Positions 18,801-28,036 of a stretch of DNA of 51,023 nucleotides are shown one piece after another. A program made the position numbers and the translations under genes. Numbering within the stretch: the stretch's first letter is position 1; every line of letters starts with the position of its first letter. The notes under the pieces were generated by a model that was not told where the DNA came from, did not search any database, and was given only the letters and a program-made list of their open reading frames with translations. Source of the DNA: Magnetococcales bacterium. GTDB lineage: Bacteria > Pseudomonadota > Magnetococcia > Magnetococcales > Magnetaquicoccaceae. The stretch is from positions 1,323 through 52,345 of the forward strand of contig JADFWP010000016.1 of assembly GCA_015234115.1 (NCBI GenBank), in the 5' to 3' direction.

Positions 18801-19124
18801 CTCCGGATTCACCACCTCCAGTTTCAACCACCAGGCCGAGGAGGAGAGTCCGCGACTGGTGATCGTACCGACCGGCTGAAACCGTTGCGCCACCTCGGGA
18901 CGGGAGAGATCGGCCACCGTCAGCAGGCGCTCCGGATCTTCCAGCAGCCACAGATGACCGATGGCGGAACCGCCTTCCATCACCGCGCCGAGACGCAACG
19001 GCACGGGTTCCTCTGCGGCGCGCGCGTCAGGCGACCAGACCACGCCCGCCAGAACCAACAAGATCGCCAGCAGTGCTCTGCGCGCGGTCACGGTCGGCTC
19101 AAATGACGCTATTGCATGGGGCAA
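15894..19124 (-). CDS. Membrane hybrid histidine kinase with 7TM-DISM sensor
   Basis: The 1076-residue kinase starts with a signal peptide ([14 protein letters not shown]...ARA). A periplasmic 7TMR-DISMED2-type domain follows ([18 protein letters not shown]), then seven transmembrane helices (about 205-400) and a coiled coil. HisKA has His467 in [11 protein letters not shown], and the HATPase has DTGIGM and [10 protein letters not shown] receiver has Asp770 in [13 protein letters not shown], and an HPt domain has His920 in [13 protein letters not shown]. The 7TM-DISM class senses extracellular ligands, often carbohydrate-like. The predicted start is TTG at 19124, directly after the xerD stop, with GGGGGAG 6 bases upstream. 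A GTG at 19091 would also keep the signal peptide. It overlaps the next hybrid kinase by 4 bases, suggesting one relay. Confidence 0.9.
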   Translation of the reverse strand: MPHAIASFEPTVTARRALLAILLVLAGVVWSPDARAAEEPVPLRLGAVMEGGSAIGHLWLLEDPERLLTVADLSRPEVAQRFQPVGTITSRGLSSSAWWLKLEVVNPEDVARSWFLQTFSPTLDYLDSYHLVAGQTVSVWHLGDRRPIQDHPVPFESPVVSLVSQPHETGVVYLRFAFEEVGFIDVDLLVWSPEAFMAYRDRHGQWIGIYLGGLFFMAFYNLFLFVSMRMREYFWYVIYIGSFAWSTVAIMGLGHRFFYTESAWLIEYVPTLSIQLSLLLGVQFARVFLDSARLARGIDRLLLGFILGIAISMGWILAGFKLLGIQVMLAVASLMLPGLPLVSIWLWWRGQDRARFLVLGWIFLIGGFAFGLGRYFGYLPTSFWSFWGGRLGFWLEAAFLSLALVDHINILRRDKELAIQRENAAMLLAKSELEGRVLERTHDLEEARQRADDANQAKSLFLANMSHEIRTPMNAIIGLCHLVRRDHPTRQQEKHLITIQNAAHSLLSIIDDILDFSKIEAGALRVESIPFSLQELMGEIVRLMAPKAREKGLSFQWMGCGGADRMLYGDPLRLRQVLLNLLSNAIKFTEQGSVRLVVEPGEIREDRLWIRFAVVDTGIGMRPEALERLFQPFQQGDVSHARRHGGTGLGLVISARLVTAMGGRMSVESREGVGSTFAAWIPWIRGEVNAGEWAEQKVGATQPSAGPYPEEEALRRIRGASVLLVDDIALNREIARTFLEGYGVRVTVAEDGQRAVALATGESFDLVLMDVQMPGMNGLEATRAIRRLPGCARLPILAMTAHALEEDRRACLEAGMDDHLAKPLDPEHFFAKLTQWIAAREEDEPSPGAPGTVVGGACGPYGWPELPGVEMAHALRLVHGDQRIFRHSLDSFAQDYRNLAEEVRAAWKEGQLLRVKARIHALKGLAGNLGMLVLGDKARLLDHSLAQGRVTVHEVLALTRELERVLTGLERLDAFLPMVSAPPALGVVDAALFASHCQTLARLLETGDFTALEALPPLAATLNGHEAGLLSRLEAQIAAFANEEALATLARLQQAVREQTTLPTDVIPLLPEGSTP

Positions 19125-20036
19125 TCATGACTCCCCCTTTCCCCCGGAACGGGGATGAAACCGGGCATGGACCTGTTGCAACCGATCGTTGGCCACATGG
19201 GTATAAATCTCGGTGGTCGCCACATCCGCATGACCAAGCAGCATCTGCACGCCGCGCAGATCCGCCCCGTGTTTCACCAGATGGGTGGCAAAGGAGTGGC
19301 GCAGACCATGGGGGGAAATTTCCTGGACAATCCCGGCCAGGGCCGCGTAACGGCGGATCACATACCAGAAATTCTGTCGGGTCATGGCTTCGCCCCGCGC
19401 GGTCACGAAGAGCGCCCGGGTCGGTTTGTGGCCCAGCATCAGCAGCGGACGGGCATGACGCAGATAACCGGCGATCATCGCCAGGGCACGCTCGCCGACC
19501 AGGGTGATGCGCTCCTTGTCCCCCTTGCCCACCACCCGAAAAAAACCGCTCTCCGCATTCAGATCCTCGGTGCCGATGGTCACCAGCTCCGAAACCCGCA
19601 TGCCGGTGGCATAAAGGGTCTCCAGCATGGCCGCATCCCGCAGCCCCAGCGGCGTGGAGCGATCCGGCGCCGCCAGCAGATCGTTCACCTCCTGCTCGTC
19701 GAGCACCCTGGGCAGGGTGCGCCGACGCTTTGGCCCCTGGAGCAGACGGGACGGGTCATCGCCGCGCAGTTCGCGCTCGGCCAGATGACGAAACAGACGC
19801 CGCACCGCCGACAACTTGCGCGCCACCGAAGTCGCGGCCAGACCACGCTGATACAGATCCTCCATCCAGAGCGCCAGATCCTCCCGCGAGGCGGTCAGCA
19901 ATCCCTGGCCGCGCGTGACCAGAAATCCCTGAAATGCCTCCAGGTCGCTGCGATAGCCCTCCAGGGTGTTGCCTGCCAACCCCCGTTCCACCAGCAATTC
20001 ATCGAGAAAGGCACCGATGCGGGCAGTATCGTTCAT
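19125..20036 (-). CDS. xerD: Tyrosine recombinase XerD
   Basis: The 303-residue recombinase has an N-terminal SAM-like core-binding domain (TLEGYRSDLEAFQGFL). Its catalytic domain contains all expected residues: Arg147 (ATGMRVSEL), Lys171 (GKGDKER), His243 and Arg246 (HGLRHSFATHL), His269 (GHADVATT) and Tyr278 (TEIYTHV). Length and the HGLRHSFATHL/IYTHV motifs fit XerD, which with XerC resolves chromosome dimers at dif. A dedicated integrase is less likely because no integration module is nearby. It sits inside an operon: its ATG overlaps the stop of the methyltransferase gene (ATGA), and its stop abuts the TTG start of the membrane kinase. Confidence 0.9.
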   Translation of the reverse strand: MNDTARIGAFLDELLVERGLAGNTLEGYRSDLEAFQGFLVTRGQGLLTASREDLALWMEDLYQRGLAATSVARKLSAVRRLFRHLAERELRGDDPSRLLQGPKRRRTLPRVLDEQEVNDLLAAPDRSTPLGLRDAAMLETLYATGMRVSELVTIGTEDLNAESGFFRVVGKGDKERITLVGERALAMIAGYLRHARPLLMLGHKPTRALFVTARGEAMTRQNFWYVIRRYAALAGIVQEISPHGLRHSFATHLVKHGADLRGVQMLLGHADVATTEIYTHVANDRLQQVHARFHPRSGGKGES

Positions 20037-20785
20037 CGGGTCTGCTCTTCATGTTCGTTGCGACGGTTGTTGCCGACCGTCAAAGGAATGCGACTGCGGT
20101 GAGAGGATTTGCGCTGCCCCGAATCGATCACCGGAACCGCATACACCACCTTTTCCGCCTCGCACAGAATCACCCCGCCCAATGGCGCGAACCAACGCAC
20201 GCCGGCCTTTTCCCAGGCCGGAGCCGCCGCCAGCCATCGTCTGCCCGCGAAGGGGGGCAGAAACAGGGCATAGCAGGATTGACGGGGCAAAAACAGCGAC
20301 TCTTCCAGGGTGGTGCGCAACTGCCGGGGCGAAAAGGGACGCCCCCAGCCGAACGGGGTGACATCGCGCCTGGCCCACAAACCACCCCGGTTCGGCACCA
20401 TGACCAGAATCCGCCCCCCCGGCACCAGCACCCGCCAGGTTTCGCGCAAAGTGGCCCGCAGGGATTGCACCCCTTCCAGCAGATGGGTCATGATGACGCG
20501 ATCGAAATACTCCGCGGGAAACGGCAAGGCATCGGGACGGACCTGGGCGATGCGGTTGTCGGAACCGACGGGCCAACGGGCCACGCCCATTTCGGCGGGC
20601 GAGGCGCCAAAAAGCGCGCCGCTCCAGGGACGGAGATCCTCCAGATAGGGATGCGGAAAACCGAATCCCAAAGTCCGCTCGGCGGGATGGACGCTCAACC
20701 AGCGCCCCATGGCCTCTCCCACCATGCGGGCCGCCGTCTGTCCCAGGGGAGTGGCATACCAGGTCTGCAAACGGATCGCTTCCAA
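20033..20785 (-). CDS. SAM-dependent methyltransferase
   Basis: The 250-residue protein has a degenerate class I methyltransferase core: FGFPHPYLEDL in place of a canonical glycine motif I, FDRVIMTHLLEGV as motif II, and LRETWRVLVPGGRILVMVPNRGG, typical of Methyltransf_11 proteins. The C-terminus is a basic tail. The substrate is unknown. The start is TTG at 20785, with GAGG 7 bases upstream. Its end overlaps xerD, making it the first gene of a four-gene operon. It is divergent from gloB, with the two starts about 50 bases apart. Confidence 0.75.
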   Translation of the reverse strand: MEAIRLQTWYATPLGQTAARMVGEAMGRWLSVHPAERTLGFGFPHPYLEDLRPWSGALFGASPAEMGVARWPVGSDNRIAQVRPDALPFPAEYFDRVIMTHLLEGVQSLRATLRETWRVLVPGGRILVMVPNRGGLWARRDVTPFGWGRPFSPRQLRTTLEESLFLPRQSCYALFLPPFAGRRWLAAAPAWEKAGVRWFAPLGGVILCEAEKVVYAVPVIDSGQRKSSHRSRIPLTVGNNRRNEHEEQTR

Positions 20786-20832
20786 TGCCCATCCTCTTCA
20801 ATAATATACAACCGCCTCAAGGAGAATCCATT

Positions 20833-21603
20833 ATGGCCCAACCCGCACCCCGCGTCGAGTCTGTCCTGGCAGGTCGGGACAACATCATCTGGATGATCGC
20901 CACCGGCCCGACGACCTTTGCCGCCGTGGACCCCGGAGAGGCCGATCCGGTGAGCGACTTTCTGACGACCCGGCAGGCCACCCTGTCCCATCTGCTGATC
21001 ACCCATCATCATGGGGATCACATCGGCGGCATCGACACCTTGCGCCAGCGCCACGGCGGACAGGTGGTCGGAGCGCGGGCCGATGCCGGACGTCTGCCCC
21101 GTCTGACGGTGGCCGTCAACGACGGAGACCGGCTGCCCCTCGACGACACCCTGACCGCCGAAGTGCTGGCGGTTCCGGGTCACACCCTGGGGCATGTGGC
21201 CTATCGGGTGGGGGATGCCCTGTTCTCCGGGGATACGCTGTTCGGGTTCGGCTGCGGACGGCTGTTTGAAGGCAGCCCGGCCCAGATGTGGTCCAGCCTC
21301 TCCCGACTGCGCACCCTGCCCGATGCGACCCGCCTGTTCGCAGGCCACGAATACACCCTGGCCAACCTCGATTTCGTCTGCGCCCTGGAACCGGAACGGA
21401 CCGAATTGTACACTCTGCGCCAGGAGTTCATTGCCATCACCGACGCCGGCGGCCTCACCCTGCCTCATCCATTGGCCATGGAAAAACGGTTCAATCCCTT
21501 CCTGCGGGCCGATGACCCGGCTCTGGCCAGCAGCCTGGGATGGACGGGAACCGATCCGGTGACGCTCTTCGCCATGGTGCGCGAGCGGAGAAACCGATTT
21601 TAA
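20833..21603 (+). CDS. gloB: Hydroxyacylglutathione hydrolase (glyoxalase II)
   Basis: The 256-residue metallo-beta-lactamase-fold enzyme hydrolyses S-D-lactoylglutathione to D-lactate and glutathione in methylglyoxal detoxification. The metal site motif is THHHGDHIGG (residues 57-66), followed by GHTLGH, SGDTLFGFGCGR and AGHEYTLANL. The C-terminal half has the glyoxalase II substrate-binding helices, including FNPFLRADDP. The start at 20833 is chosen because AAGGAG lies 8 bases upstream; an in-frame ATG at 20785 adds a segment without similarity. It is monocistronic by position. Confidence 0.92.
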   Translation: MAQPAPRVESVLAGRDNIIWMIATGPTTFAAVDPGEADPVSDFLTTRQATLSHLLITHHHGDHIGGIDTLRQRHGGQVVGARADAGRLPRLTVAVNDGDRLPLDDTLTAEVLAVPGHTLGHVAYRVGDALFSGDTLFGFGCGRLFEGSPAQMWSSLSRLRTLPDATRLFAGHEYTLANLDFVCALEPERTELYTLRQEFIAITDAGGLTLPHPLAMEKRFNPFLRADDPALASSLGWTGTDPVTLFAMVRERRNRF

Positions 21604-21784
21604 TTCAAGCGGATCACCGGCCTCCATCGATAACCATCAAAAAAATCGATCCCACGCATAAAAAAATCACGATTGCGATCACTGCCAAAAAACCCTATAA
21701 CCAATAGGACAAATTTCTTCCGTCACAATCTCGATAAGAACATCAATTTCGATATGTGAAATTCTACAAAAAGAGGCAAATCGC

Positions 21785-23890
21785 ATGGGCATGACAGAAA
21801 CATTCCGCAATTGGACCATCGGGATCAAAGTAGGTGCCGGATTCGGCATGCTGGGGATGTTGTTTCTGGGCGTGATCTGGGAATATCAGACCACCCTGAG
21901 CCAATCCCTGGAACGTTTCAAGGGAGATGTGCTGGAACGGGTGGAGGTGGAAAAATCCAACGCCTTGCAGTTGAACATCCTGATGCTCCAGGCCCGACGG
22001 GCGGAAAAGGATTTCCTGCTGCGCAAGGAGAGCAAATACCTGGAGGCCGTTGCCAAAAATATCGCCGCCATGCAACAGACCGTTGACGGCATGCTCCAGA
22101 AGGCAACCGCGTTCCAGGATGCCGAAAGCGTCCGCCTGGATACCGACATCCAGAAACGGACGGAAGAGTATTTCAAAAGTTTCCAGACCGTGGCCAAAAA
22201 CGAGACCGACAAAGGACTGGACCCCAAATCCGGATTGCAGGGAACCTTCCGCGAAGCGGCCCATGCCATGGAAAAACAGATCCGGCGCTACGACACCGAA
22301 GAGATCTATCTGGACCTGTTGCAGATGCGCCGCTCGGAAAAAGACTTCCTGTTGCGCAAGGAAGCCAAATACGCCGAACAACTGGAACGGGCCTCCCAGG
22401 AATTCACCCAGGATCTGGCCCGCTCCTCCCTGCCGGATGAACTCAAAAAACCACTCGCCACACAGGCCGAACGGTATCTCAAGAGCTTTCAGGCCGCTGC
22501 GGCCCAAACCCTCACCGGCAAGGGCGAAGGCAGCAACGGCTACCGGGAAATCGCCCACGAAATCGAAAAATCGTTGCAGGCCCGTTATGTGCCAGGCCTG
22601 GGACGGCTCTACCTGGAGTTGCGCAAGGACGAAAAGGATTACCAACTGCGGGGCGACGACAAATATGTCGCCAATGTGAACCAACGCCTCGATGCCATCG
22701 GCACGCTGCTCGCCTCCTCGACCATTCCGGACGAAGACAAGAACAGCCTGGGCAACGCCATGCAAACCTACCTGCACGCCTTCACCGCCCTGGTGGAAAA
22801 AGACAAGGAGATCGAGGCGAACATGGAAAGAATGCGCGCCGCGATCCATGCCATGGAACCGTTGATCGCCGCGCTGGTCAAGGAGGCCAGCGAGGACATG
22901 GACAAAACCGCCGAAGAGACCTATACCGAAGCCCACCGCAACGCTCAACTGGCGCTGGTGGTGAGTCTGGTCATTCTGGTCATCGGTGGCATTCTCGCCT
23001 GGATCATCGGTCGCGGCATCGCGACACCGATCCGCGCACTGCAAAAAATGACCGCAACGTTTGGCCAGGGGGATCTGACCGTCACCACCGACATCCGCCA
23101 GCAAGACGAAGTGGGCCAGATGGCCGCCACCCTTTCGGCCACCGTGACCCGCTTGTGCGAGGTGCTCGGGCAGGTCAAATGCGCCTCGGTCGAAGTGGCC
23201 AATGGCAGTCAGCAACTTTCGGACGCGGCCCAGGGTCTCTCCCAGTCCTCCACCGAACAGGCCGCCGCCATCGAGGAGACCTCCTCGGCCATGGAAGAGA
23301 TGACCACCAGCATCCGCCTGAACAACGATAACGCCCGCAGCACGGAAACCATCTCCCGGCAGGCGGCCAGGGATGCGGTGGAGACCGGCGAGGCGGTGCT
23401 GAAGGCAGTCGCCGCCATGAAAGAAATCGCCGAAAAGATCTCCATCATCGAGGAAATCTCCCGCCAGACCAACCTGCTGGCCTTGAACGCGGCCATCGAG
23501 GCCGCCCGGGCCGGCGAACATGGCAAGGGCTTTGCCGTGGTGGCCGCCGAAGTGCGCAAACTGGCCGAACGCAGCCAAACCGCCGCCAGCGAAATCGGCG
23601 CCCTCTCCTCGTCCAGCGTCTCGGTGGCCGAACAGGCCGGAAGCATGCTGGAAAAACTGGTGCCGGATATCCAACGCACCGCCGAACTGATCCAGTCCAT
23701 CTCCTCGGCCAGCCAGGAACAGAACCGCAGCGCCGAACAGATCAACGCCGCCATCCAATCCATGGATCAGGCGATCCAGCGCAATGCCGGCACCTCGGAA
23801 GAGATGGCCGCCACATCCGAGGAACTTTCCGCTCAGGCCGACACGCTGCAAAGCGCCGTGGCCTTCTTCAAAACAGGTGACGAGGCATGA
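21785..23890 (+). CDS. Methyl-accepting chemotaxis protein with triple EKDF-motif sensor
   Basis: The 701-residue receptor has a first membrane segment at about 15-33, a large periplasmic helical domain (35-385), a second membrane segment (about 388-408), a HAMP domain (409-462) and a cytoplasmic signalling domain. Its hairpin tip is near 559-590 ([35 protein letters not shown], shown here in part). The sensor contains three copies of a motif: [30 protein letters not shown] and [15 protein letters not shown]. This resembles helical bimodular (HBM) sensors, which bind small carboxylates or other ligands, but with an extra unit. GAGG lies upstream of the ATG. The 181-base leader is A+T-rich. 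No CheR-binding pentapeptide is present at the C-terminus. Confidence 0.93.
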   Translation: MGMTETFRNWTIGIKVGAGFGMLGMLFLGVIWEYQTTLSQSLERFKGDVLERVEVEKSNALQLNILMLQARRAEKDFLLRKESKYLEAVAKNIAAMQQTVDGMLQKATAFQDAESVRLDTDIQKRTEEYFKSFQTVAKNETDKGLDPKSGLQGTFREAAHAMEKQIRRYDTEEIYLDLLQMRRSEKDFLLRKEAKYAEQLERASQEFTQDLARSSLPDELKKPLATQAERYLKSFQAAAAQTLTGKGEGSNGYREIAHEIEKSLQARYVPGLGRLYLELRKDEKDYQLRGDDKYVANVNQRLDAIGTLLASSTIPDEDKNSLGNAMQTYLHAFTALVEKDKEIEANMERMRAAIHAMEPLIAALVKEASEDMDKTAEETYTEAHRNAQLALVVSLVILVIGGILAWIIGRGIATPIRALQKMTATFGQGDLTVTTDIRQQDEVGQMAATLSATVTRLCEVLGQVKCASVEVANGSQQLSDAAQGLSQSSTEQAAAIEETSSAMEEMTTSIRLNNDNARSTETISRQAARDAVETGEAVLKAVAAMKEIAEKISIIEEISRQTNLLALNAAIEAARAGEHGKGFAVVAAEVRKLAERSQTAASEIGALSSSSVSVAEQAGSMLEKLVPDIQRTAELIQSISSASQEQNRSAEQINAAIQSMDQAIQRNAGTSEEMAATSEELSAQADTLQSAVAFFKTGDEA

Positions 23891-23919
23891 ACCGAACCCG
23901 GATCGACAAGGAAAAAACG

Positions 23920-23947
23920 TTGCATTAACCTCAGAATCGGTTATGAT
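23920..23947 (+). promoter_or_regulatory. Candidate promoter of the second chemoreceptor gene
   Basis: TTGCAT (23920-23925) and TATGAT (23942-23947) are 16 bases apart in the 124-base gap between the two receptor genes. If real, the second receptor, cheW and the STAS gene can be transcribed independently of the first receptor. Confidence 0.4.
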
Positions 23948-24014
23948 CCCCATCAAGGGAGTGCATACTCAATTTGTCACCTTTCAATTATAGATCTGGA
24001 GGAACCTGAAGATC

Positions 24015-26069
24015 ATGAAAGATTTAAAACTGGGCATTAAACTCGGTCTTGGCTTTGGGTTGGTGCTGCTGCTGACCGTCTTCGTCGCCTTGAGCGGCTA
24101 TAACGGATTGACCGGGCTGGCCGACCGCATGGACAAAAGCAACGACATGGCCGTGTTGCTTGAAGAGCTTGGCCGGGCCATGCAGTCGGAAAAGAACTTC
24201 ATCATCCGCAAAGATTTCAAGTATGTGGATGAAAACAGCAAAGCCCTGGACACGCTCAAGAAACAGGCGATCCTCGACCGGGACCAGAAATTCCACGACG
24301 CCTCGGACAAGGCCCAGATGGATGAAACCATCCAGGCCCAGGAGAGCTATGCCAAGGCCTTTGCCCTGTATGTGGCCCAGGAGAAAAAACGCAACGAAAG
24401 CCTGGCCCGCATCCGCGACATCGCCGACAACGTGGTGCGCGCGGAAGTGACCGCCATGCAAGAGGATCAGGCGAAAAAACTGCACGAGATCCTTGCCCAA
24501 CAGGCCACCGTCAATTCGACAGACAAGGCAGCCCAGGCCGAACACACGGCCAAAATCGAAGACCGGGCCACCAAGGTGGCCAAATCCTCGCAAATGCTGA
24601 TCGATTTCAAGGATGCCCGCATCGGCGAAAAAGAGGTCTTCATCACCAACGGCAAGGATGAAAAACAGATCAAACGCAACCAGGAGGGGGCGGCTGCGGC
24701 CTTGAAAAACGCCCAGGAACTCATGGCCAGTTTCAAGGCGCAAAACAACATCGACCAGGCCAAAAAGATCATCGCGGGTCTCGAACAATATCAAAAAGAG
24801 ATGATTACCATGGTCGAGGCGATCGCCGCCCAGAACAAGGCCGAGCAGGAGATGATCGTGGCCCGGCGCAAGGTCGAAGAGAAGGTGGATCAGGTGGTCG
24901 ATGGACAACACAAAAAAGCCGCCGCCCAGGTCTCCTCCTCCTCCACGATGATTGCCTCCGCCAGTATCGGGGCTGTTCTGATCGGTCTGCTGATCGCCCT
25001 GTGGCTCACCAAACTGATCGTCAGCGCCCTGACCAAGGGGGTCGCCTTTGCCCAACGCATTGCCCAGGGGGATCTCACCGCCACCATCGATCTCGACCAG
25101 AAAGACGAAGTGGGTCAGTTGGCCAATGCCCTGAAAGAGATGGCCGCCAAACTGCGTGAGGTGATCGGCGAGGTGTCGATCGCCGCTGCCCAGGTCTCGG
25201 CCGGCAGCAACGAAATCTCCAACGCGGCCCAGAACCTCTCCCAGGGCGCCACCGAACAGGCGGCTTCCATCGAAGAGACCTCCTCGGCCATGGAAGAGAT
25301 GTCTTCCAACATCCAGCAGAACACCGACAACGCCAACACCACCCAGAACATCTCCCAGAAAGCCTCCAAGGATGCCGCCGAAGGTGGCGTTGCCGTGGGC
25401 GAGGCGGTGACCGCCATGAAGGAAATCGCCTCCAAGATCGGCATCATCGAAGAAATTGCCCGCCAGACCAATCTGTTGGCCCTGAATGCCGCCATCGAGG
25501 CCGCCCGCGCCGGCGAGCACGGCAAGGGCTTTGCCGTGGTCGCCGCCGAAGTGCGCAAACTGGCCGAACGCAGCCAGACCGCAGCCGGCGAAATCAGCCA
25601 TCTCTCCGCCTCCAGCGTGGATGTGGCCGAGCGGGCCGGGGGCATCATCAACAAACTGGTGCCCGATATCCAAAAGACCGCCGAACTGATCCAGGAGATC
25701 GCCGCCGCCAGCCAGGAGCAGAACCAGGGGGCCGGACAGATCAATCAGGCGATCCAACAACTCGATCAGGTGATCCAGCAGAACGCCGGATCCTCCGAAG
25801 AGATGGCCGCCACCGCCGAGGAACTCAGCGCCCAGGCCGATATCATGAGCCAGTCGATTTCGTTCTTCAAAATCGGCTCCCAACCCGCCCAGGTCGTCAA
25901 CCGGAGCAGCAAACCGGCCTCCAGGCCAAAAATCACGGGTGCCAAGCCCGCACCACATCTCCAGAAGCATGCGCCCAAGGCCCTGCCCGCTCCGTCTGCC
26001 AAATCGGGTGGCGTGGATCTCAACATGGGCGGCGGTCATGCCTCGGACGATGAATTCGAAACCTTCTAA
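24015..26069 (+). CDS. Methyl-accepting chemotaxis protein with CheR-tether tail
   Basis: The 684-residue receptor has a membrane segment at about 8-27, a periplasmic helical sensor (30-310) and a second membrane segment (about 311-336). A HAMP domain and a signalling domain with its tip near residue 483 ([18 protein letters not shown]) follow. The sensor has [13 protein letters not shown] and [15 protein letters not shown], related to the EKDF motifs of the preceding receptor, so both are HBM-like paralogues. A flexible Pro/Ala/Lys linker of about 50 residues leads to the terminal pentapeptide EFETF. This fits the x-aromatic-x-x-aromatic tether that binds CheR and CheB. cheW follows after 21 bases, so this receptor probably feeds a local signalling complex. 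Confidence 0.94.
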   Translation: MKDLKLGIKLGLGFGLVLLLTVFVALSGYNGLTGLADRMDKSNDMAVLLEELGRAMQSEKNFIIRKDFKYVDENSKALDTLKKQAILDRDQKFHDASDKAQMDETIQAQESYAKAFALYVAQEKKRNESLARIRDIADNVVRAEVTAMQEDQAKKLHEILAQQATVNSTDKAAQAEHTAKIEDRATKVAKSSQMLIDFKDARIGEKEVFITNGKDEKQIKRNQEGAAAALKNAQELMASFKAQNNIDQAKKIIAGLEQYQKEMITMVEAIAAQNKAEQEMIVARRKVEEKVDQVVDGQHKKAAAQVSSSSTMIASASIGAVLIGLLIALWLTKLIVSALTKGVAFAQRIAQGDLTATIDLDQKDEVGQLANALKEMAAKLREVIGEVSIAAAQVSAGSNEISNAAQNLSQGATEQAASIEETSSAMEEMSSNIQQNTDNANTTQNISQKASKDAAEGGVAVGEAVTAMKEIASKIGIIEEIARQTNLLALNAAIEAARAGEHGKGFAVVAAEVRKLAERSQTAAGEISHLSASSVDVAERAGGIINKLVPDIQKTAELIQEIAAASQEQNQGAGQINQAIQQLDQVIQQNAGSSEEMAATAEELSAQADIMSQSISFFKIGSQPAQVVNRSSKPASRPKITGAKPAPHLQKHAPKALPAPSAKSGGVDLNMGGGHASDDEFETF

Positions 26070-26090
26070 CGCCACAAGGAGCTACCGATC

Positions 26091-26606
26091 ATGAGCGTTC
26101 CGGGATTGACCGAAGTGACCCAGTTCCTCACCTTCCACCTCGACCGGGAGGTCTTTGCCATCGATATCTCCCGCATCAAGGAGGTGCTGGAGTTCTCGTC
26201 CGTGACCAAAATCCCCAGAACCCCGGATTTCATGTGCGGGGTGATCAATCTGCGGGGCAGCGTGGTGCCAGTGGTGGATCTGCGCCTGAAGTTTGGCATG
26301 TCCAAAAGCGAAAAAACCGTCAATACCTGCATCATCATCATCGATGTGACCCAGGAGGAGGGCACCACGGTGATCGGTGCCATGGCCGATTCGGTCAAGG
26401 AGGTGGTGGAACTGGATCCCCAGCAGATCGAACCCCCACCCAAAATCGGCACCGGCCTGCGCACGGATTTCATCCGTGGCATGGGCAAGCAGGGCAATCA
26501 CTTCGTGATTCTGCTCGATACCGACAAGGTTTTCTCCTCGACCGAACTGTCCCTGTTGCAAGACGCCGGAAAGGTCGCCGGAGCCAAAACCGACAAAGCC
26601 GCCTGA
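26091..26606 (+). CDS. cheW: Chemotaxis coupling protein CheW
   Basis: The 171-residue protein has the CheW double-barrel pattern: FLTFHLDREVFAIDISRIKEVLEF, then IPRTPDFMCGVINLRGSVVPVVDLRLKFG (quoted in part) and a late VILLDTDKVF strand. CheW bridges receptors and the CheA kinase in the chemosensory array. AAGGAG lies 9 bases before the start. No cheA, cheY, cheR or cheB is present in the window, so the kinase must be encoded elsewhere. Confidence 0.95.
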   Translation: MSVPGLTEVTQFLTFHLDREVFAIDISRIKEVLEFSSVTKIPRTPDFMCGVINLRGSVVPVVDLRLKFGMSKSEKTVNTCIIIIDVTQEEGTTVIGAMADSVKEVVELDPQQIEPPPKIGTGLRTDFIRGMGKQGNHFVILLDTDKVFSSTELSLLQDAGKVAGAKTDKAA

Positions 26607-26672
26607 TCTGTTTCATTGACTGCTGCCGGGGGGAAATCCCCTCGGCAGTTTCCGCCTGCCAGAAGGTTCCCC

Positions 26673-26972
26673 ATGCCGATTACCACCCATGAAGAGTCCG
26701 GCGTCGTCACCATCACCCTGGACGACAAATTCGTGTTCAGCGATCATCGCGCCTTTCGCGGCACCTATCACGACCGACCGCCAGGAACGCGCTTTGTGTT
26801 GGATTTCCGGCGGGTCACCTACATGGACAGTTCGGCGTTGGGCATGCTGCTGCTGCTCAAGGAGGAAGGCGCGGGCGGCGATAAAACGCGGGTGCAATTG
26901 ACGCACTGCAACGATCAAATCAAAAAAATTCTGGATGTCGCCAACTTCACCCAGCTCTTCACCATGGACTAA
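26673..26972 (+). CDS. STAS-domain anti-sigma-factor-antagonist-like protein
   Basis: The 99-residue protein is a single STAS domain. GTRFVLDFRRVTYMDSSALGMLLLL carries the conserved D-S-S at the site phosphorylated in SpoIIAA-type antagonists. Residues before it (VTITLDDKFVFSDHRAF) form the first strands. It probably switches partner binding by phosphorylation and may modulate the adjacent receptor/CheW system. No cognate serine kinase or phosphatase gene is nearby. The start at 26673 has AAGG about 6 bases upstream; an earlier in-frame start at 26616 overlaps no recognisable domain. Confidence 0.88.
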   Translation: MPITTHEESGVVTITLDDKFVFSDHRAFRGTYHDRPPGTRFVLDFRRVTYMDSSALGMLLLLKEEGAGGDKTRVQLTHCNDQIKKILDVANFTQLFTMD

Positions 26973-26974
26973 TC

Positions 26975-27291
26975 ATTGAAAAAAAAGCGGGGGTCTGGGG
27001 GATTCTTCCCCCAGGGTTTTGACTTTGAACAAAAAATTTTCTATTTTTTTGTTTAAACCGCGACCATTTCGGGATCATGAGTTTCTGGCCCAAAGGCGTC
27101 GCCTGCGGCGACCAGGGGGCGCGCCTGCGGCAAAGCGCGCCAAAAGCAAGTCCCAAGGGCTTCGCCCCTGGACCCCACCAGGGGCCATTGGCCCCTGGAC
27201 CCCACTGACAAATGACATATCCGGAAATAGGCGCGGTTCAAAATCAAAACCCTGGGGGAAGAATCCCCCAGACCCCCGCTTTTTTTTCAAT
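26975..27291. repeat. Complete 317-bp modular inverted-repeat element
   Basis: The element begins ATTGAAAAAAAAGCGGGGG and ends with its reverse complement. The terminal arms are nearly identical over about 56 bases, with one mismatch. Each arm itself contains a hairpin CTGGGGGA/TCCCCCAG. The centre holds GGCGTCGCCTGCGGCGACC and further palindromic blocks. It lies exactly between the convergent STAS and EcfT-like genes, 3 and 8 bases from their stop codons. This fits a non-autonomous (MITE- or REP-like) element that may serve as a bidirectional terminator. It accounts for the whole 326-base gap. Confidence 0.92.
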
Positions 27292-27298
27292 GGTTGAT

Positions 27299-28036
27299 TC
27301 AAGAAAACAACCAAAAAATCCACAACAAACCCGGCAAGCCAGGCACCAGCCAATCCGCTCCCCGCATGGGCCGCGCCACAGGCCGCACCGACGGCAACCC
27401 GTCCGCAAAACCACGCACCACCAACCCCTCCTCGCGCCGACGCAGATCCCGCAACAACCCCGACAACAAAGCACTCCCGGCAAACGCCAACCGCTCCAAA
27501 CGCCCCTCCCAACCGGAGACCACCCCCAGACGCAATCCCATGGCCATCCGTACCCCTTCGGCCTGCTCCCGAAACCGCCCCAAACCGGTCAGACAAAACC
27601 CCAGAATCGACAACCCCCGCCCCACAGGCAGGCCACACCTCTCTAAAAAACTAAAATAATAATAAAACGCTCCCACCAACTCCAGCGGCGTCGTGACCCG
27701 ACCCACACTCCAGGCCAGCAACGCCAACACCACCAGCCGCACCCCCTGATGCACCCCCGCCGCCACCCCTTCGCGGGTCGCAACCGGCCAGGCCGACCAG
27801 AGAAACTCCCCAGGGGTCATCACCCCGTGAATCACCAGCAAGGCCAGAAACAACCACCGGAACCGCCACAAACCACGCCCGACAAACCGCCATGTCAACG
27901 CGGCACACCAGACACCCCACCCCACCAGACCACACCCAAACCACCAGACCCATGAAAAGAAAGGAGCCGCCATCCAGACCGATACCAGCAGGACAAACGC
28001 CAATATCGTCCAGCGGGCATCCAGCCGGCGACTCAC
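27299..28036 (-). CDS. EcfT/CbiQ-family ECF transporter transmembrane protein
   Basis: The 245-residue membrane protein has about five to six hydrophobic segments. It also has the coupling region EGLVVRGFADGLP near the C-terminus, which resembles the Ala-Arg-Gly-type coupling motif of T components of energy-coupling-factor importers such as CbiQ and BioN. T components link ATPase subunits to a substrate-binding S component for vitamins or metals. No ATPase or S component is adjacent, so partners must be encoded elsewhere or the role has diverged. The start is GTG, overlapping the upstream FimV-like stop (GTGA), so translation is coupled. It is the last gene of the leuCDB-asd operon. Confidence 0.7.
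   Translation of the reverse strand: MSRRLDARWTILAFVLLVSVWMAAPFFSWVWWFGCGLVGWGVWCAALTWRFVGRGLWRFRWLFLALLVIHGVMTPGEFLWSAWPVATREGVAAGVHQGVRLVVLALLAWSVGRVTTPLELVGAFYYYFSFLERCGLPVGRGLSILGFCLTGLGRFREQAEGVRMAMGLRLGVVSGWEGRLERLAFAGSALLSGLLRDLRRREEGLVVRGFADGLPSVRPVARPMRGADWLVPGLPGLLWIFWLFS

Noticed and set aside
13653-19106. Several long plus frames across the hybrid kinases
   Set aside because: The minus-strand frames contain all kinase, receiver and HPt motifs; the plus frames are composition shadows rich in Pro, His, Gln and Arg.
19125-20036. xerD as an integrase of a genomic island
   Set aside because: There are no flanking attachment repeats, tRNA or cargo; it sits inside an operon and matches XerD in length and motifs.
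21764-26075. Two long minus frames of about 700 codons across the chemoreceptors
   Set aside because: They are complements of the receptor genes, Gly/His/Phe-rich and without known domains.
27019-27297. Short frames in the repeat element such as those containing RRRAP and SPQATP
   Set aside because: The same frames recur in every copy of the repeat with frame-breaking differences, which indicates non-coding repeats.
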